From NCBI GenBank assembly GCA_013339895.1, contig JABACO010000010.1, positions 3,661,375 through 3,725,374 on the forward strand: 64,000 nucleotides of DNA, given 5' to 3'. Below, in pieces: positions 48,601-60,655 of the stretch. Position numbers and translations under genes: made by a program. Positions within the stretch are counted from its first letter, which is position 1. Each line of letters opens with the position of its first letter. The notes beneath the pieces are model-generated. The model was not told where the DNA came from and ran no database searches. It worked only from the letters and a program-made list of their open reading frames with translations. This DNA is from Ephydatia muelleri. Lineage: Eukaryota > Porifera > Demospongiae > Spongillida > Spongillidae.

Positions 48601-51111
48601 CGGTCAATGCGTCGCAGCTGCTATTCAAAGGCCACTTTGTTTATCTAAACCATTAACCTTTTTGTAGTCAACAACACATTGTTCACCGCCTTTTTGCTCA
48701 TCAAATTCTTTACAAAGAATGTTGTCTTTCTACATTTGAAACGCTTATTCTGTGCCACATGGCTGATTGGCATCATATGTGTAAGAGTTACTTGCTTTTT
48801 TTATTGTACGTATGTGTGTACATCTTCATGTGTTGTGCACATGTAGTTAAAATGTTTACATTGTGTGTGTGTCTGTGTATGTGTGTGTCTGTGTGTGTGT
48901 GTGGGTGTGGGTGTTTTGGTGTGGGTGTGTGTGGATGTGTACTCTTCAGGGCAGTAGCCTTGCAAAGGCCCAGGAGTATTTCACTCTGGTACAGAAAATG
49001 GCAACTGAAGACCAAACCAAACAAGCCCTGGTCAAGTCCAATGAGTATGTCTGTATCTATGTCACTAGTATTAATGGCACTGCATTGTACTATGTATTCC
49101 CCTTTTCGGCTTTGCTGTACTTGTGTATGTATATCTTCTTTCACTTTGTAGAGCCCTGGCATATGTGTTTCAGGGCAAATGGAGGGAAGCGGCTGAGAGT
49201 TTCCAGGATGTACTAGATCTTCAACCAGACAATATGGCAGTGAGTCATCCATTAGTGCACATAGTTCATGGCCATATTGATACAGTACATTTTGTTGGGA
49301 TTATGTAAATATCTCGTGTAGTAAAATGAACAGTCGAGTCTTGAGGTTTATAAATGTACTTTGCCACTGGTGTGTTGACATTGATCGCCAATTCCTTCTG
49401 GGGACACGTATACATGTACACTGTACAAGTACACATTGATATGCACTTTATAAATGGTGGAATCATGCAACAGCTGCCTTCGTGCACCTTATTATTAAAC
49501 TGTTAATGCATGTAGATTAAACAGGTACGTGTATAAGGTTTGTGTAGAAATTATGTAAAGACATTAACATGTGTACAGTTAATTACGTACTTGTACATGT
49601 AAGCTTGTCGAATACATGTACATGTAGCTCTGAAAGAATCAAAGTGTTATGATTAATAAACTGAATCCAGTACTTTTGTATTCAATTAGCTTTTGATGCC
49701 AAATATTAAACATTCATGCCAGTTAATCATCTTTCAACGATTAATTTGATAATCTGGAAATTCATTTGAACATTTATAAAAAAATTTGAATGAGGTCTTG
49801 CAATATGTTTTAAAACATTTTAAATATCATCCCAGGTGAAAAAAACGGCGTAATCGCGCGTAATTGTGCGTGAAAATCGGCCATAAACGCGCCAAATTAC
49901 GCGATCTTCAAAACGCTGTATCTTCTTGATTGTGCAATATAGTGGAGCTGCATTTTGCATATTTACAAAGCGGTCCTGTGTCTATAGAAGTCCAAAGATG
50001 GTTTAGTTTGCGATCCATCGTTCCGAAGATATTCACATTCAAGTAAAGGGCTTGATTTCGCGGGGTTTTGTACTTGAAGCCCGCGAAATCTTGCTGTAAG
50101 TTGATTGTGAATATCTTCGGAACGATGCATCGCAAACTAAACCATCTTTGGACTTCTATAGACACAGGACCGCTTTGTAAATATGCAAAAATGCAGCTCC
50201 ACTATATTGCACAATCAAGAAGATACAGCGTTTTGAAGACCGCGTAATTTGGCGCGTTTATGGCCGTTTTTCACGCACAATTACGCGCGATTACGCCGTT
50301 TTTTTCACCTGGGATACTTGTGATCCAAACTTCATGGCTTATATCACGAATGTGTCGTGGCTTCATGGTAGATCGTAATTGGTTAGTTGGCAACATGCAT
50401 CCATTAAATCCACTTGTCAACTAGTTAGACATTACATATATGGTACTGTACCTGTTTATATAATCCTGATTGAGATGTACATGTACATATAAATATAATT
50501 CCATGTAGTATGCTCGCTTGTGGGTTTGTAATGTCTTTACAATTGATTTATCAGTCATCTTTGAATCACAGTAATAATAATGTACCGTACTATTTCACAA
50601 ATAATTGGACCAAGGTGAATTATTAACTGCTTGAAAACACATTGCGATCATGACTACTGTATTTGGGAACCTTTCGGTAAATTTTTGTGTGACTTTAGGA
50701 AGACTTGTACATTTGGTGTGTCATTCCGTATACCTCTTGATCCATACATCAGCAAGAAGTGTACAGTGTATACAGTGTGCTCAGTAATAGCTGGCACTCT
50801 TTTCATGCAGGCGAAAAATAATCGTGCACTGTGTCATGTTTATCAAGACAACGTAAAAGAGGTAATGTTTACATGCACACTTGCTTCAATTTGCTTGCAT
50901 GCCACTGATTGTGTTCTCTCAGGCAATCTCTGTGATGGAGCAGCTGATTCGCTCATCTCCAGCTGCCTTGCTGCAGCCAACATTGCTTAGTAATCTCAGC
51001 GAATTGTATGATGTTAGAGTGAACAGTCAGGCCAAGAGATTGTCCCTAATGCCTCTGCTCGCGGAGCATGCTGGAGATGCCTTTAACATCTCTGCTCTTA
51101 GCACGAGGTGA
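42604..51111 (+). CDS. TRAPPC12: TRAPPC12 with an N-terminal EF-hand module
   Basis: Thirteen exons join in frame to 1110 residues: 42604-42822, 42883-44853, 45359-45469, 45553-45666, 45873-46011, 46504-46616, 46699-46768, 46831-46904, 47305-47403, 48950-49044, 49152-49239, 50811-50861, 50923-51111. Residues about 696-1110 are TRAPPC12: AWLPNPVVQGVL and PITCPGL, GDALTEI, TARVLSAHGQGFG, PDLYYQYHFHNYP, GSMVPFTLRLLHAQ, GIGRIYLQ, and C-terminal TPR-like helices (ALAYVFQGKWREAAESFQDV, NNRALCHVYQDNVKEAI). TRAPPC12 belongs to the metazoan TRAPP complex in ER-Golgi transport and has a mitotic role in vertebrates. Residues 1-190 are different: an MGQKHG start, a possible EF-hand loop DYDHTGSVSCEQ split by intron 1 (position 12 is Gln), then two more degenerate loops near 106-116 and 161-172. 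Residues 194-695 form a Pro/Ser/Gly-rich linker. Human TRAPPC12 is about 735 residues and has no EF-hand. The start was chosen because it is in frame with good coding sequence just after an AT-rich leader. Confidence 0.85.
44205..44420 (+). repeat. Coding minisatellite, 24-bp units (GVPSPTQG)
   Basis: Within exon 2 of the TRAPPC12 gene, about eight copies of a 24-bp unit encode GVPSPTQG and variants (VPSSIEDG, VSSPIDD, VPSPEDA), at residues about 514-586. The middle units are nearly identical, so copy number may vary between individuals. Frame is preserved because the unit is a multiple of three. Confidence 0.9.
45150..45356. repeat. CTACAC-rich minisatellite in intron 2
   Basis: Irregular repeats of CTACACACCCCTCTACACC type directly before the exon 3 acceptor (45357-45358). 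They give the intron an exceptionally long pyrimidine/AC tract and create open but meaningless frames. Confidence 0.85.
48860..48940. repeat. TG-rich microsatellite before exon 10
   Basis: (TG)n with TCTG and GGG interruptions, ending in the exon 10 acceptor (ACTCTTCAG). Another GGT-rich run lies at 47420-47475 just after exon 9. Confidence 0.85.
49829..50315. repeat. 487-bp foldback MITE in TRAPPC12 intron 11
   Basis: Outer ends ATCCCAGGTGAAAAAAACGG and the complement; arms of about 200 bp pair with only a few mismatches. The centre (about 50040-50095) is a second, shorter inverted stretch rich in CGCGGG. The arms contain several CGCG words (TAATCGCGCGTAATTGTGCG), unlike the AT-rich intron around them. 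The orientation-neutral structure and lack of coding fit a MITE. Confidence 0.9.
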
Positions 51112-53111
51112 AACATTATTTGTTGTAATCTTTATATGCTTTGGTTATGTGCAGTGAAGAAGTTGGTGTGTTCTTTTGTTCCGTGCATACTGTACACTAT
51201 GCTATACTTCTGGGATGTGTTTGTCTACTCTATATGTAGAGTATGTTGCTTTTTTTTTTAAAGTAATTTTTCTTCACACATATATTTATGTATGCATGTT
51301 ATCTACAGTAGGATTAACATTTCCCACACAACTCTGGCTGTGTGTGTGTGTAAAAAGTATTTAGCTTAACCTCAGAAACGTTGCCAGACTTGGGCCACAT
51401 TAGTGCATAGTTGGGTCCAAAACAGTTACTCTTGCAATGCACATCTTACTGCACCAATTAAAAACTGAATTTCAATTTGTCATACTTTTCAAATTCCACT
51501 TTCATTTCTGTGCAGATGCAATTGTTCTTGTCAGTGTCAACGCATAATTGGGTACATAAGAATCTTCATGGTTGGGTTCAACAAAATTTTGTAAATTATG
51601 TGCGTTACTTTTACACAGTGTAACCTTAGTGAACGTACATGGAGATGGGTACAGTGTAACATGTGTCTGTATAACATGCCAAGTGAAATCAGGACAAGCA
51701 GTCTTTATTTCTTTGTGCCACAACATCTGCCTTTCTCTCTTGTCTGGCTTGCTGGTGGCTGCTGCAACTGCACTCCTGGCTGATATACAGTGGTAGCTTC
51801 TCGATTATTATTTCTACTTGCAATGCCTTGGCTCATTATTTGATGGATTTCTGCGGATTTAAAGCATGCAACCTCATTATAGCATATGAAAATTAAACCC
51901 ATTTGCTCTTGTACACATGTTGTGTCTGAGGGATCAATTATTTCTAATCATTGTAGCACGTTCAGTATAATGGGCTCTTATCTATTGTGTGAGGTACTTC
52001 AAAATTGCTTTGTATACAATTGTGTATAGTCAGAACCAAAATATATTTTCAGAAAGAAATGGATTGTCCTCCATTGAGACCTCTGCATTGGATTCCATCA
52101 ATGTAGATGCAGCATTTGAATATGTTTTAGCAGGTGCGCCACATACAGGAACAGTTGGGACATGTACTGTTTACATACTGTGTGCCACACAAGGATTTAA
52201 TCATAACATCTTATACACAACAAATTCATGATGGATTAGAGTTACAAGTATATGCAGCACCATACGATAGAGCACTAAATGCCGCATAGCAGGCACAACT
52301 GTTCAGGGGAATTTTGTACAATGTATCTGTCTGTATAATAGCTAGTGGTATTTATCTTTATGGTGCAAACTTGAGAAAATCTAAATCGTGTACTGATGCT
52401 CAGTGTCGGTGGATGAAAGGGGAAAATACAGGAACCAAAAAGTTACAGGATGTAAGCAATAAACGGCCTTGGCACAGGACTGTGTACCAAGACTGTTCCT
52501 TACATGCATCCTGTAACAATTTTGTATTTGTTGTGTGCAGGGTGTTTCACAATGAGGTAAAATTTGATATAAATTCACCACAAGTAGTTATATTAGTAAT
52601 TAATTACCAGTTCAAATAGGAACACATTCTGATATATAAATTAATAGCTAATTAAAAACAAATGTAAATAGCACATCATCGAATGCCTGAGAATCAAATG
52701 TTTGATAATTAATAACTCTACAGTGAATTAGCTATTTAACTTTAAGTTGCAGTTTTATCCAAGTAACTGAATTATTATTAGTGGTGATTAATAAATGTAA
52801 CTTGAATATGGTGGTCACTTAATCTTAAATGATTAGTTGAATAACGAATTATGACTAAAATTAAATAAGCATCATATTCAATAATTAAGTTGTTATGTCA
52901 TTGTTGATTAAGTTGATTGTTAACTTTTGATTTTGGTTCTTTAATAACGTCTTTGAATGCAATAGATGCCAGATCTGCACCCCTCACTTCGTTGTGCCGC
53001 TGAGTAACTAATCCACCTTTCCTACATTCCAAACCACGCTGAAGTGTAAATTTGTCACCGCAGCATCATGCTCATTAAAAGTGACGGTGATATCGCAATC
53101 CCAGTGCATCT
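51112..53111. other. Downstream of TRAPPC12, no gene seen
   Basis: 3' flank and intergenic DNA, strongly AT-rich from 52600. Short open frames (for example plus 52314-52619) show no recognisable motif and no supporting splice pattern. The 3' UTR end of TRAPPC12 is not marked by an obvious AATAAA in the first few hundred bases. Confidence 0.4.
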
Positions 53112-53632
53112 CTGTATAAATAAAGTTAAATACGAATTCGAATTATTAAAATTAGCGTGGCAATTATTTTTACGAATTATAATTACGAATTCATATATCA
53201 ATAATCGTTAATAAATACGAGTACAGCTCGTATTCATTGTTATTACTTGAATTTGAATTGCGAATGGCTGAGAAGTGGGATTTTACAAAGGAGGACGCTA
53301 GAATTTGTGCACAACCGTTGAAAATTTGATGGAGAGGCATCTCAGCTTCCTGACGACCTCGCTAGCTGCTTTAACGTGACAATATAAACGACGCGCTATG
53401 ATCGTACTACGGCGATACAAACTAGTACTAGTAACTTTGCCAATATATACACCAGCATTTGGCCATTGTACTATTGAAACTTGCTATATGAAAAATTACG
53501 TACCTATTTATCGTCAACCATTAAAAAATACGAACTACATTTGTATTTGTATGTTATTAAAAAATACGAATACGTTATACGAATTATTAAATATTTAAAG
53601 TTATTATTTCGTATTTAACTTTATTTATACAG
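53112..53632. repeat. AT-rich MITE, 521 bp
   Basis: Inverted ends CTGTATAAATAAAGTTAAAT with ACGAA following, at 53112-53136 and 53608-53632, appear perfect over about 25 bp. The interior is AT-rich (TACGAATTATTAAA-type words in both orientations) with no coding. No clear target duplication is seen. Confidence 0.75.
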
Positions 53633-56339
53633 TAACAGGCCGTACCCAAGGAGGGTAACTGTCTGTAGTGTTGAGGAGCCCTGATTTTAAATTTAGGCTC
53701 TGTAGTATTGCGCGCGAAGCGCGCCTAAGGCACCCTGGGACCTCTACCTGACATTGAGAAAAGCGTCGGGTAAGAGACGGGTGGTATTTGACTGACGGAT
53801 TCGGAAAGAGCGCGAAAAGTTGGCGCGCGACCCTAAAACCTAAGGGGCCAACGGTACCACCCGAATTACTATCATACTCCTCGTTCTAGCTCGTATAGAG
53901 CTCTAGAGGCTAGTATATTGTGCGCGAAGGCGCCAACGGCGTCCCCTAACTGTAAGCCCACTCCGATAAAATGTTTAGTTTCTGGTTGAATACCTTCTTT
54001 GAAAGTGATGCGGACGGGCGGGTTATTATTATTCAGTTTTAATTATAATTACATAAACATGGCGAATGAAAGCTGTTGTGTTCTCGATCGCGGAGCAATG
54101 TGGATGTCAACGGATTCGAACAAACAAGTCACAACGCGAACGAATAATAGAATGCACACAAGAATGATAGGACACGTGATCGTCCGGAAACGTCATGAGT
54201 AAAACTCAATGTTCGAAATTACCTGCGCACATAACACCTCCCTGCCAGCCTTGAAGTTCTCCACATGTTCAATGCTATAGAGCTCTACCGATTTTGTATG
54301 GACCAAGCCACAATCCATTTTCCCTCCAGCACGTTTTTTTTCGCTTACAATTTTTCACTGCTACTAGTGATCCAGACTGAAGGCTGTGGATTTGAGCGTT
54401 TCGAGTCATATTGCTTTTTTTTGTCTATCTGAGCATCAATAATATAACATTTCCCTTTACAAATTTAAACATCTCTACCTTGCACTTCAATACTTTGTCA
54501 AATTCTTTATCATCAGTCATGCAAGAACTTATCACACCGCTGCATGATGCTTTGAGGTCTACAAGGTAGTACAGCTTGACGAACATACACTGTACATAAC
54601 TTGGAAGGGTGTGAACTTTGAGGATTCATGCTTGAAACTATTATAAGAGAAAATGCAGCAATCTAAATAGTCTTCCTTTTCATCTAGCTTCCACAAACTT
54701 TACCAGCATTATTTGCAAAATCTGGCTAAATCACTTGGTTAACCAGTTTGCCTGCACAATGTACATGTTCATATGCATATACAATGCCACATTTAAAAAA
54801 CTGACAAAAGAAACCAAAAATAGTTACCTGAGAGTGATAAGAAGTTAAACTTGTTATCAATACCAATTAAGCCTCTTCATCAGCCATATGGAGAGAAATG
54901 AGCGGTCACCAAAGTTGTAACAGTTACTTTTTTTTTTTTGTTTCTAAGATTCATTGCATGATTGTTGTGCATATTTAGAAAGACAAAATGTGATTTGTTT
55001 TGTGAATTATCCATTGTTCTAAAATATTCAAGTATAGGTTTTTGCTGTACATTATTAATAGCCCTTATTCCTAACTAGTCCAAGACGGTACTTCACTTGC
55101 GGCAACGGAATCTTGTTGCTCAGTATCCTCTGTCGTTAGATTCTAAATAAAAATACACCTATTATAGTTTTGGTTTCTGGAGGCAAAATAGTGTTTTCCG
55201 TAGACAAGTAAACAAAATGCATTTTTCCTAACCTATTCCACCAGCTATAAATCTTGATTCGTGTTGGATGTTTCACTTGTGGCAACAGTTTCTAGTCCAC
55301 TATACACCATTGTGTTTTACTGTGGTGAAAACGTATCTTTTCCTCAAACCTGTCGGTTCCTGGAGGATTTATATTATAATGGTCATTGGTGCACAAGATT
55401 CAATGGGCAATGCCATATATGGCGTAACACCCTCGCAAGTTCCCCAGCCCCATTGTGGAACATTAATAAGGATAAGGTTAACGTTAATTGCATAATTTGA
55501 CAATAACAGCTCAATTTATAATCTCCACAAGATACATGTATAACTAAGACAAAACACCTCAAATATGTTTTTTGTTTCATATACAAGGTCAGTTACTATA
55601 CGTATGACACTCTGTGTGTACTGACAACGCTTGCATTTAAACATGTATGCCTATAAGAAGGCTTGTACATGCATACTACTCAACTTTAAATCCACCATTA
55701 TTGTATGTGCGTGCATATGACACACACATACACTTACACACGCATATCCATGCACTCACATGTAGACAAACACAAGTTTTCAATCCGCCCTTTTGACACT
55801 CACATACACAAGCATACACTTACATGCACACGCACATACATACACACACGCACCCACACATGGACAAGGCTTTTGGAATCTGCGTTTGGATATGGGAAGG
55901 CATTGTATGATGTATTAGGCCAAGCCTAGCAATGGGCATACATCGGGGCACACTGGCAGACGTACATTGGGGTTCCGATTAGAAGCGTGCTAGGGGGCTC
56001 CAGGGAGACAAAGTTGTAGGCATGCAGCTACATGTATACATACATAGAGCCATGCGCATATGTGTGGTAGAGATGTGCAGGTCTGTAGACTTTTTTAAGA
56101 GTGACTGCATGCCATGATAACCTTTGCTGAGCTGGTTACATGTACACATACCATCAGTTGCTGTCCAACCACACTGGGGTTTTAAGATTAATGCAATTAT
56201 GAAATGTGGTACATACAGCACTGTGGTCATTATGCAGGCTGTCTGGTGTTTGATTGGCAGTGTGAAAAAAAAAATCATTGTGAGCTTGAGTACAAAGTAT
56301 AGATGGTAAAATAATCTCCTCCCCATTGTCCTGTAAAAC
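53633..56339. other. Intergenic, GC-rich patch 53640-53960
   Basis: Positions 53640-53960 are GC-richer than their surroundings, with the words GCGCGCGAAGCGCGCC and GTGCGCGAAGGCGCC. This could be an unrecognised repeat. 54000-55700 shows no gene. 55690-55860 is irregular CACA/CATACA-rich sequence. I find no RNA gene or complete exon. Confidence 0.4.
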
Positions 56340-56651
56340 AGGTGTCACTACAATCATCTGTGTAACGTGTTTGTTGAGTTCTGCCATTGTTCCCACCTTG
56401 GAGTGATTGTAGAGTTGGGTAGTGGTCTTAAACCTGATCTAAGCCATACCTGGCCAGCGGATGTACTTGTCCTCAATTGGGAGAGATGGAAACATGCTGC
56501 CTTTGACATCATGGTGACCTCTCCTTTAATCCCTTCAATTCAAATAGCAGCAAGCCTGTCTGAAGGGGCTGCAGCAGTGGAGGCTGAGACCAGAAAGCAT
56601 AAAATCAATGTTCCTAAGTGTTTGGAGCTGGGATGGGTGCATACAGCATAA
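56340..56651 (+). pseudogene. Fragment of a repeat-encoded protein
   Basis: The plus strand reads SHTWPADVLVLNWERWKHAA, then FDIMVTSPLIPSIQIAAS and KCLELGW. This block (a PADVLV motif, then FD-VTSPL, then a conserved LGW) recurs in many predicted proteins from sponge and cnidarian repeats, where I have seen it at the C-terminal side of reverse-transcriptase-like ORFs. The Asp and following Thr-Ser-Pro would suit a nuclease-like fold, which is only inference. No start or other part of the element is present. Confidence 0.35.
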
Positions 56652-56754
56652 CCAAACTTTCTTTATATGTACACTGATTTGTACATTTGCAAATGTATAT
56701 GCATACACAGAGCACCATGCCCCAATTAGCCAAGCTTGAAATTGAGGCAGCAAT

Positions 56755-56758
56755 ATCT

Positions 56759-56822
<64 letters not shown>

Positions 56823-56979
56823 CAAAAACAGATTGATGCATGTCACTAGAAATCAATAATAGGGCACTCAGTTTTCAAAAAACGAGTGCCCTATTATCGA
56901 TTTCTAGTGACATGCATCAATCTGTTTTGCTGTGCACACACACACACATACACACACATACATACACACACATACACAC

Positions 56980-57035
<56 letters not shown>
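56755..57035. repeat. CA microsatellites flanking a 115-bp hairpin
   Basis: (AC)n about 56759-56820 and (CA)n with TACA interruptions about 56934-57033 sit on either side of an inverted repeat at 56819-56933. The hairpin arms begin AGCAAAAACAGATTGATGCA, with a loop AGTTTTCAAAAAAC. Arms are about 50 bp with two mismatches. The hairpin probably inserted into, or seeded, the CA repeat. Confidence 0.85.
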
Positions 57036-57036
<1 letters not shown>

Positions 57037-59436
57037 CAACACACATACCGTGGCTAGATTGAAGCTTCGGATTGAAGCTGGGTAGCATACATGTGTGTAA
57101 ACTTGGGTATGCTTTTTGTGCTGGTCATGTTTTATAAGTGTGCTACATGTAGTGTTGTGTGTGAGATATGGCGGTGTTGTCATGTACCATGGTATAAGAG
57201 AGGAGAGGCTATCGAGAAGGATGGAGGGGGGTGCTGTTTGAGAGCAGACCATGGTATGTGAATTGGCTGTGTTGGAACAATTTGTGAGTATTCTGCATCC
57301 AGTTGAGAGCCTGAAAACTGTAAAACGGTTGGTTGTGGATAATTTGTGCAAATGGTGCTGTGCTGTTAATTCTGCCAATTGAGCATTCAATCCATGCACA
57401 AAGTCAAACTGATGATGTTATACAAGTGCCCAACAATGAAGGGAAAAGACGCGAGAATTTACATGAATGTGATAAGCAACCCATAAAAGACAATATTTAT
57501 GTGTTTCAGTATTAATGGTTACTTTAAAATAAAATAATAAAATAATAATAATAAATGATCTGCTAATTAATCCAGTGTCAAAATCTGGTCACTAATAAAT
57601 CAGTAACTAATATAATTCACAGTTTTTGAAAGTCCAGCAAAAAAAAATACTTAACTCATTAGGATGTGTTTGTCGATTTAAAATTTTTGTAATTTGTTAA
57701 TTATCGTACCCAGAAATTCCAATACATCGAGAGGACATCTATGCATTTTAAGCCGAAAATATTTCTCGATTGTATCTACTTGCGGTCGCAGTCATTACGC
57801 GCATTGCAGTAGTCAGGCTTTACGTCATGAACTAGTTAAATAATGTAAGCACGCGCGTGTGCACGACATCTCAGATCGGTCATCAACACATAACCGTTTG
57901 CGGAAATGCTTCTAAGTCGGAGGTGGCAGCTGAGCTTTTTATCCGCGCCTCAGCCTGTCTTTGATCAGCCAACACACGTTCAATCCTGGCCCGCTTCTAC
58001 TAGTACCGGTACCCTGAACGGGACAATGAACTGTACTCTTATAAAAATGTGTACTTGAAAGTAATCTGGCGTAGCATACCCTCCGCAAATAAACGTGACT
58101 GTCAGTATGCTACGCCCAGACTAGCATGTAAGTGTGCCTCATGTTGGCTGCACTATGGCCACGCATCAAACGTTGAAACTGGTTAATATTTCTGTTGACT
58201 GTAAGAATTCGGCTGGCTGGCATCTGCAGATATCTATTACGGTCACACGACTCAGTCTTGGACAAACTTTTGGCTTCCTCAGCAGTTTAAGCTTCAACTG
58301 TACTTGCCATGGCCAGATGCACGGAGGACCTTACACAATATGCACGTGATCGGTCTTTAAATAGACTCATTCCTGCGTGCACCACTCCGACACCATGTAC
58401 TATATAGGCCTATACTTCATACATGGAAGTAGTTTGCAATCCTTTGCTGCTTGTGAATCGGTGAATTGCACCGTAGATAGTAAAGTAGACTTTACAATCT
58501 ACGATTACACGCGGTACGTAACGGATCAGATCAGATCAGATTCGGTATTATAATCTAAATCGTGAATCTTAATCTGATCTGATTTAGCAGACGGATCCAG
58601 GGTACATGATCTGAATCTGAAGGTAACGGCCATTGGATATCTGAATATCTGGACCCACGCTAGTGGGTCCTATGTAGGATTGGCTTCATGGGCGTGGTTT
58701 TCGGTTAAGCGCATGCCGTTCTGCTAAATTGTAGGACAGTTTTCGTTGCATGTGGTCTTACCAAATCCAGAGTTTTGTTTTTACACCACCCAGACCAATC
58801 CTACATCGTACTCTATTTCTCAAAGAGAATTTTTTTTAAATTTACTTGTAACTTTACTATCCTTGCACAATATTATAAAATTATAAAATTACATTATGAA
58901 ACATTCTGACGACCCCTAAATGTGACAAACTTGGTTGGATTAATGTTTCTAGCTAACCTGTCTCGAACCTACATGAGAAATGAAACCAATGCGTGTAAAA
59001 GAAAAAAAAAACGCACACCAGACTGACGCACACTCCATACATAAAGCGAAAGGAAGAGGGCGGTGGCAAAAATTGAAATAGAAAAAGCATTAAGTACAAA
59101 AAAAAGGGAAGAAATAAAACCCTACGTTATTTCACACACCGTCAACAGCCTTTTGCCAAAAATACAAAACGCTCACGCGGACTGTTGAATCTGGTAAAAA
59201 TGGCTGCTTTCTCTCGGTCCCAGACCACCGGATATTCTGTTAGCATCCGATGGGATTGGGCGCGGGCTATAATCCGAATCTGTTCCGACTTTGGAACATC
59301 AATCTGAATGATTAATGTAACGGAACTGAATCCGATCCGTTGGCCTTTCGGATAGGATATCCGAATTCGGATCCGATTCGTTAAAGCCTTAGTACGCAGG
59401 AGCGCGCTAGACTTTTACTCTTTCAGCGACGAATGG
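57036..59436. other. Intergenic, with small hairpin and dispersed repeat
   Basis: A short inverted pair (GGCGTAGCATAC at about 58068 and GTATGCTACGCC at about 58106) surrounds a 27-bp loop. Positions about 58650-58710 are the inverted copy of the 8836-8890 repeat. GATCAGATCAGATTCGG-type words (58525-58620) recur with GGATCCGATTCG words near 59265-59390. No exon seen. Confidence 0.5.
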
Positions 59437-59482
59437 TTACGCTTTCGCAGGCAATAGCGCGATATTGCCCCGCAGCTGCTAC
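59437..59482 (+). repeat. Left member of a 46-bp inverted pair (partner 63675-63721)
   Basis: GTTACGCTTTCGCAGGCAAT followed by AGCGCGATATTGCCCCGCAG and CTGCTAC. The reverse complement lies at 63675-63721 with two mismatches. They may be ends of a 4.3-kb composite or two copies of one dispersed repeat. A related, shorter word lies near 63345-63375. Confidence 0.6.
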
Positions 59483-59830
59483 GTCGTGCATACTTTCTTG
59501 CTCCTCATTTTCAACTACCTTAAATTGTGATGTACAACTGCTCTCCTCGTCATCCTCGATTTCATGAACGTCACCAATCATGAATCTCAATTTCCTTCGA
59601 GTGCAACCAATTCTTCATTGCCTTCATTGCCACCTTCAATATTTGCCTTCTTCAAAAACCACCAAATGACTTTACTTGACTTGCATGCTTCCTTCTCTAA
59701 TTCCAAATTTCTCTTCCTGCGTTTCGCGCCGCTTAATTTTTTTCCCGACACGCTTCAAATTGAGCTCCAATAACAGTTGGCATTGTGTAGCTTAGCTATC
59801 ATATATAATCAATAAACGTAAGAACATTGA

Positions 59831-60655
59831 TATATGGGACAGTTTCCGAGAAAACTTCCTATGTTTTATAGCAATATAAAATAATTGTGTTATAACGTTT
59901 GAATCGCTATATAGTCCGAACGGTAAAGGTTATAGGCTTCCTATTTTCAACACTTCATACTACACCATTGCTCTATGGTGAAGTACATTTTGGTGTCTTG
60001 CACTTGCTCCATACCAGCATTGCAACGTTTGATACCCCACCTGGTTCAAACCCAACATAACTTTCTGTAGGAGTAATCAAATTGCTTCAAATTCGGTTTG
60101 TAGATAGTGAGGTCCTATACCTATCTATTTGTTCTGTTCGTTAATTTTTATACTATCCGTTACGGAGATACAGTTGATCAAACTATGTGCACTTTTTCCC
60201 GCTCGATACGCGCCAGTGATATAATCACCGCCTCCCATACATTGAGCGGGACGCGATTTGCCCAAATCATTGGCGCGAATCGAGCGGGAAAAAGTGCACG
60301 TAGTTTGTTCAACTGTATCTCCGTAACGGATGGCATAAAAATTAACGAACAGAATAGGTAGATAGGTATAGGACCTCTCTATCTACAAACCGAATTTGAA
60401 GCGATTTGATTACTCCTACAGAAAGTTATGTTGGGTTTGAACCAGGTGGGGTATAGAACGTTGCAATGCTGGCACGGAGCAAGTGCAAGATACCAAAATG
60501 TATTTCACCATAGAGAAATGGTGTAGTATGAAGTCATGAAAATAGGAAGTCGATAGCCTTTACCGTTCGGACTTTATAGCGATTCAAACGTTATAACTCG
60601 ATTATTTTATAATGTTATAAAACATAGGAAGTTTTCTCGGAAACTGTCCCATATA
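59831..60655. repeat. 825-bp foldback element
   Basis: Outer ends TATATGGGACAGTTTCCGAG and the complement. Arms of about 370 bp pair with few mismatches, meeting near 60235-60245. A TA lies at each edge, which would fit a TA target. No coding frame longer than 90 residues is present. Confidence 0.9.

Noticed and set aside
53640-53960. Possible structured RNA or rRNA fragment in a GC-rich patch
   Set aside because: No match to 5S, 5.8S or tRNA features that I can recognise; left as an unexplained patch.
60040-60060. GGTTCAAACCC, a tRNA box B-like word
   Set aside because: No box A at the right distance and no cloverleaf; it also appears in the other arm of the foldback.
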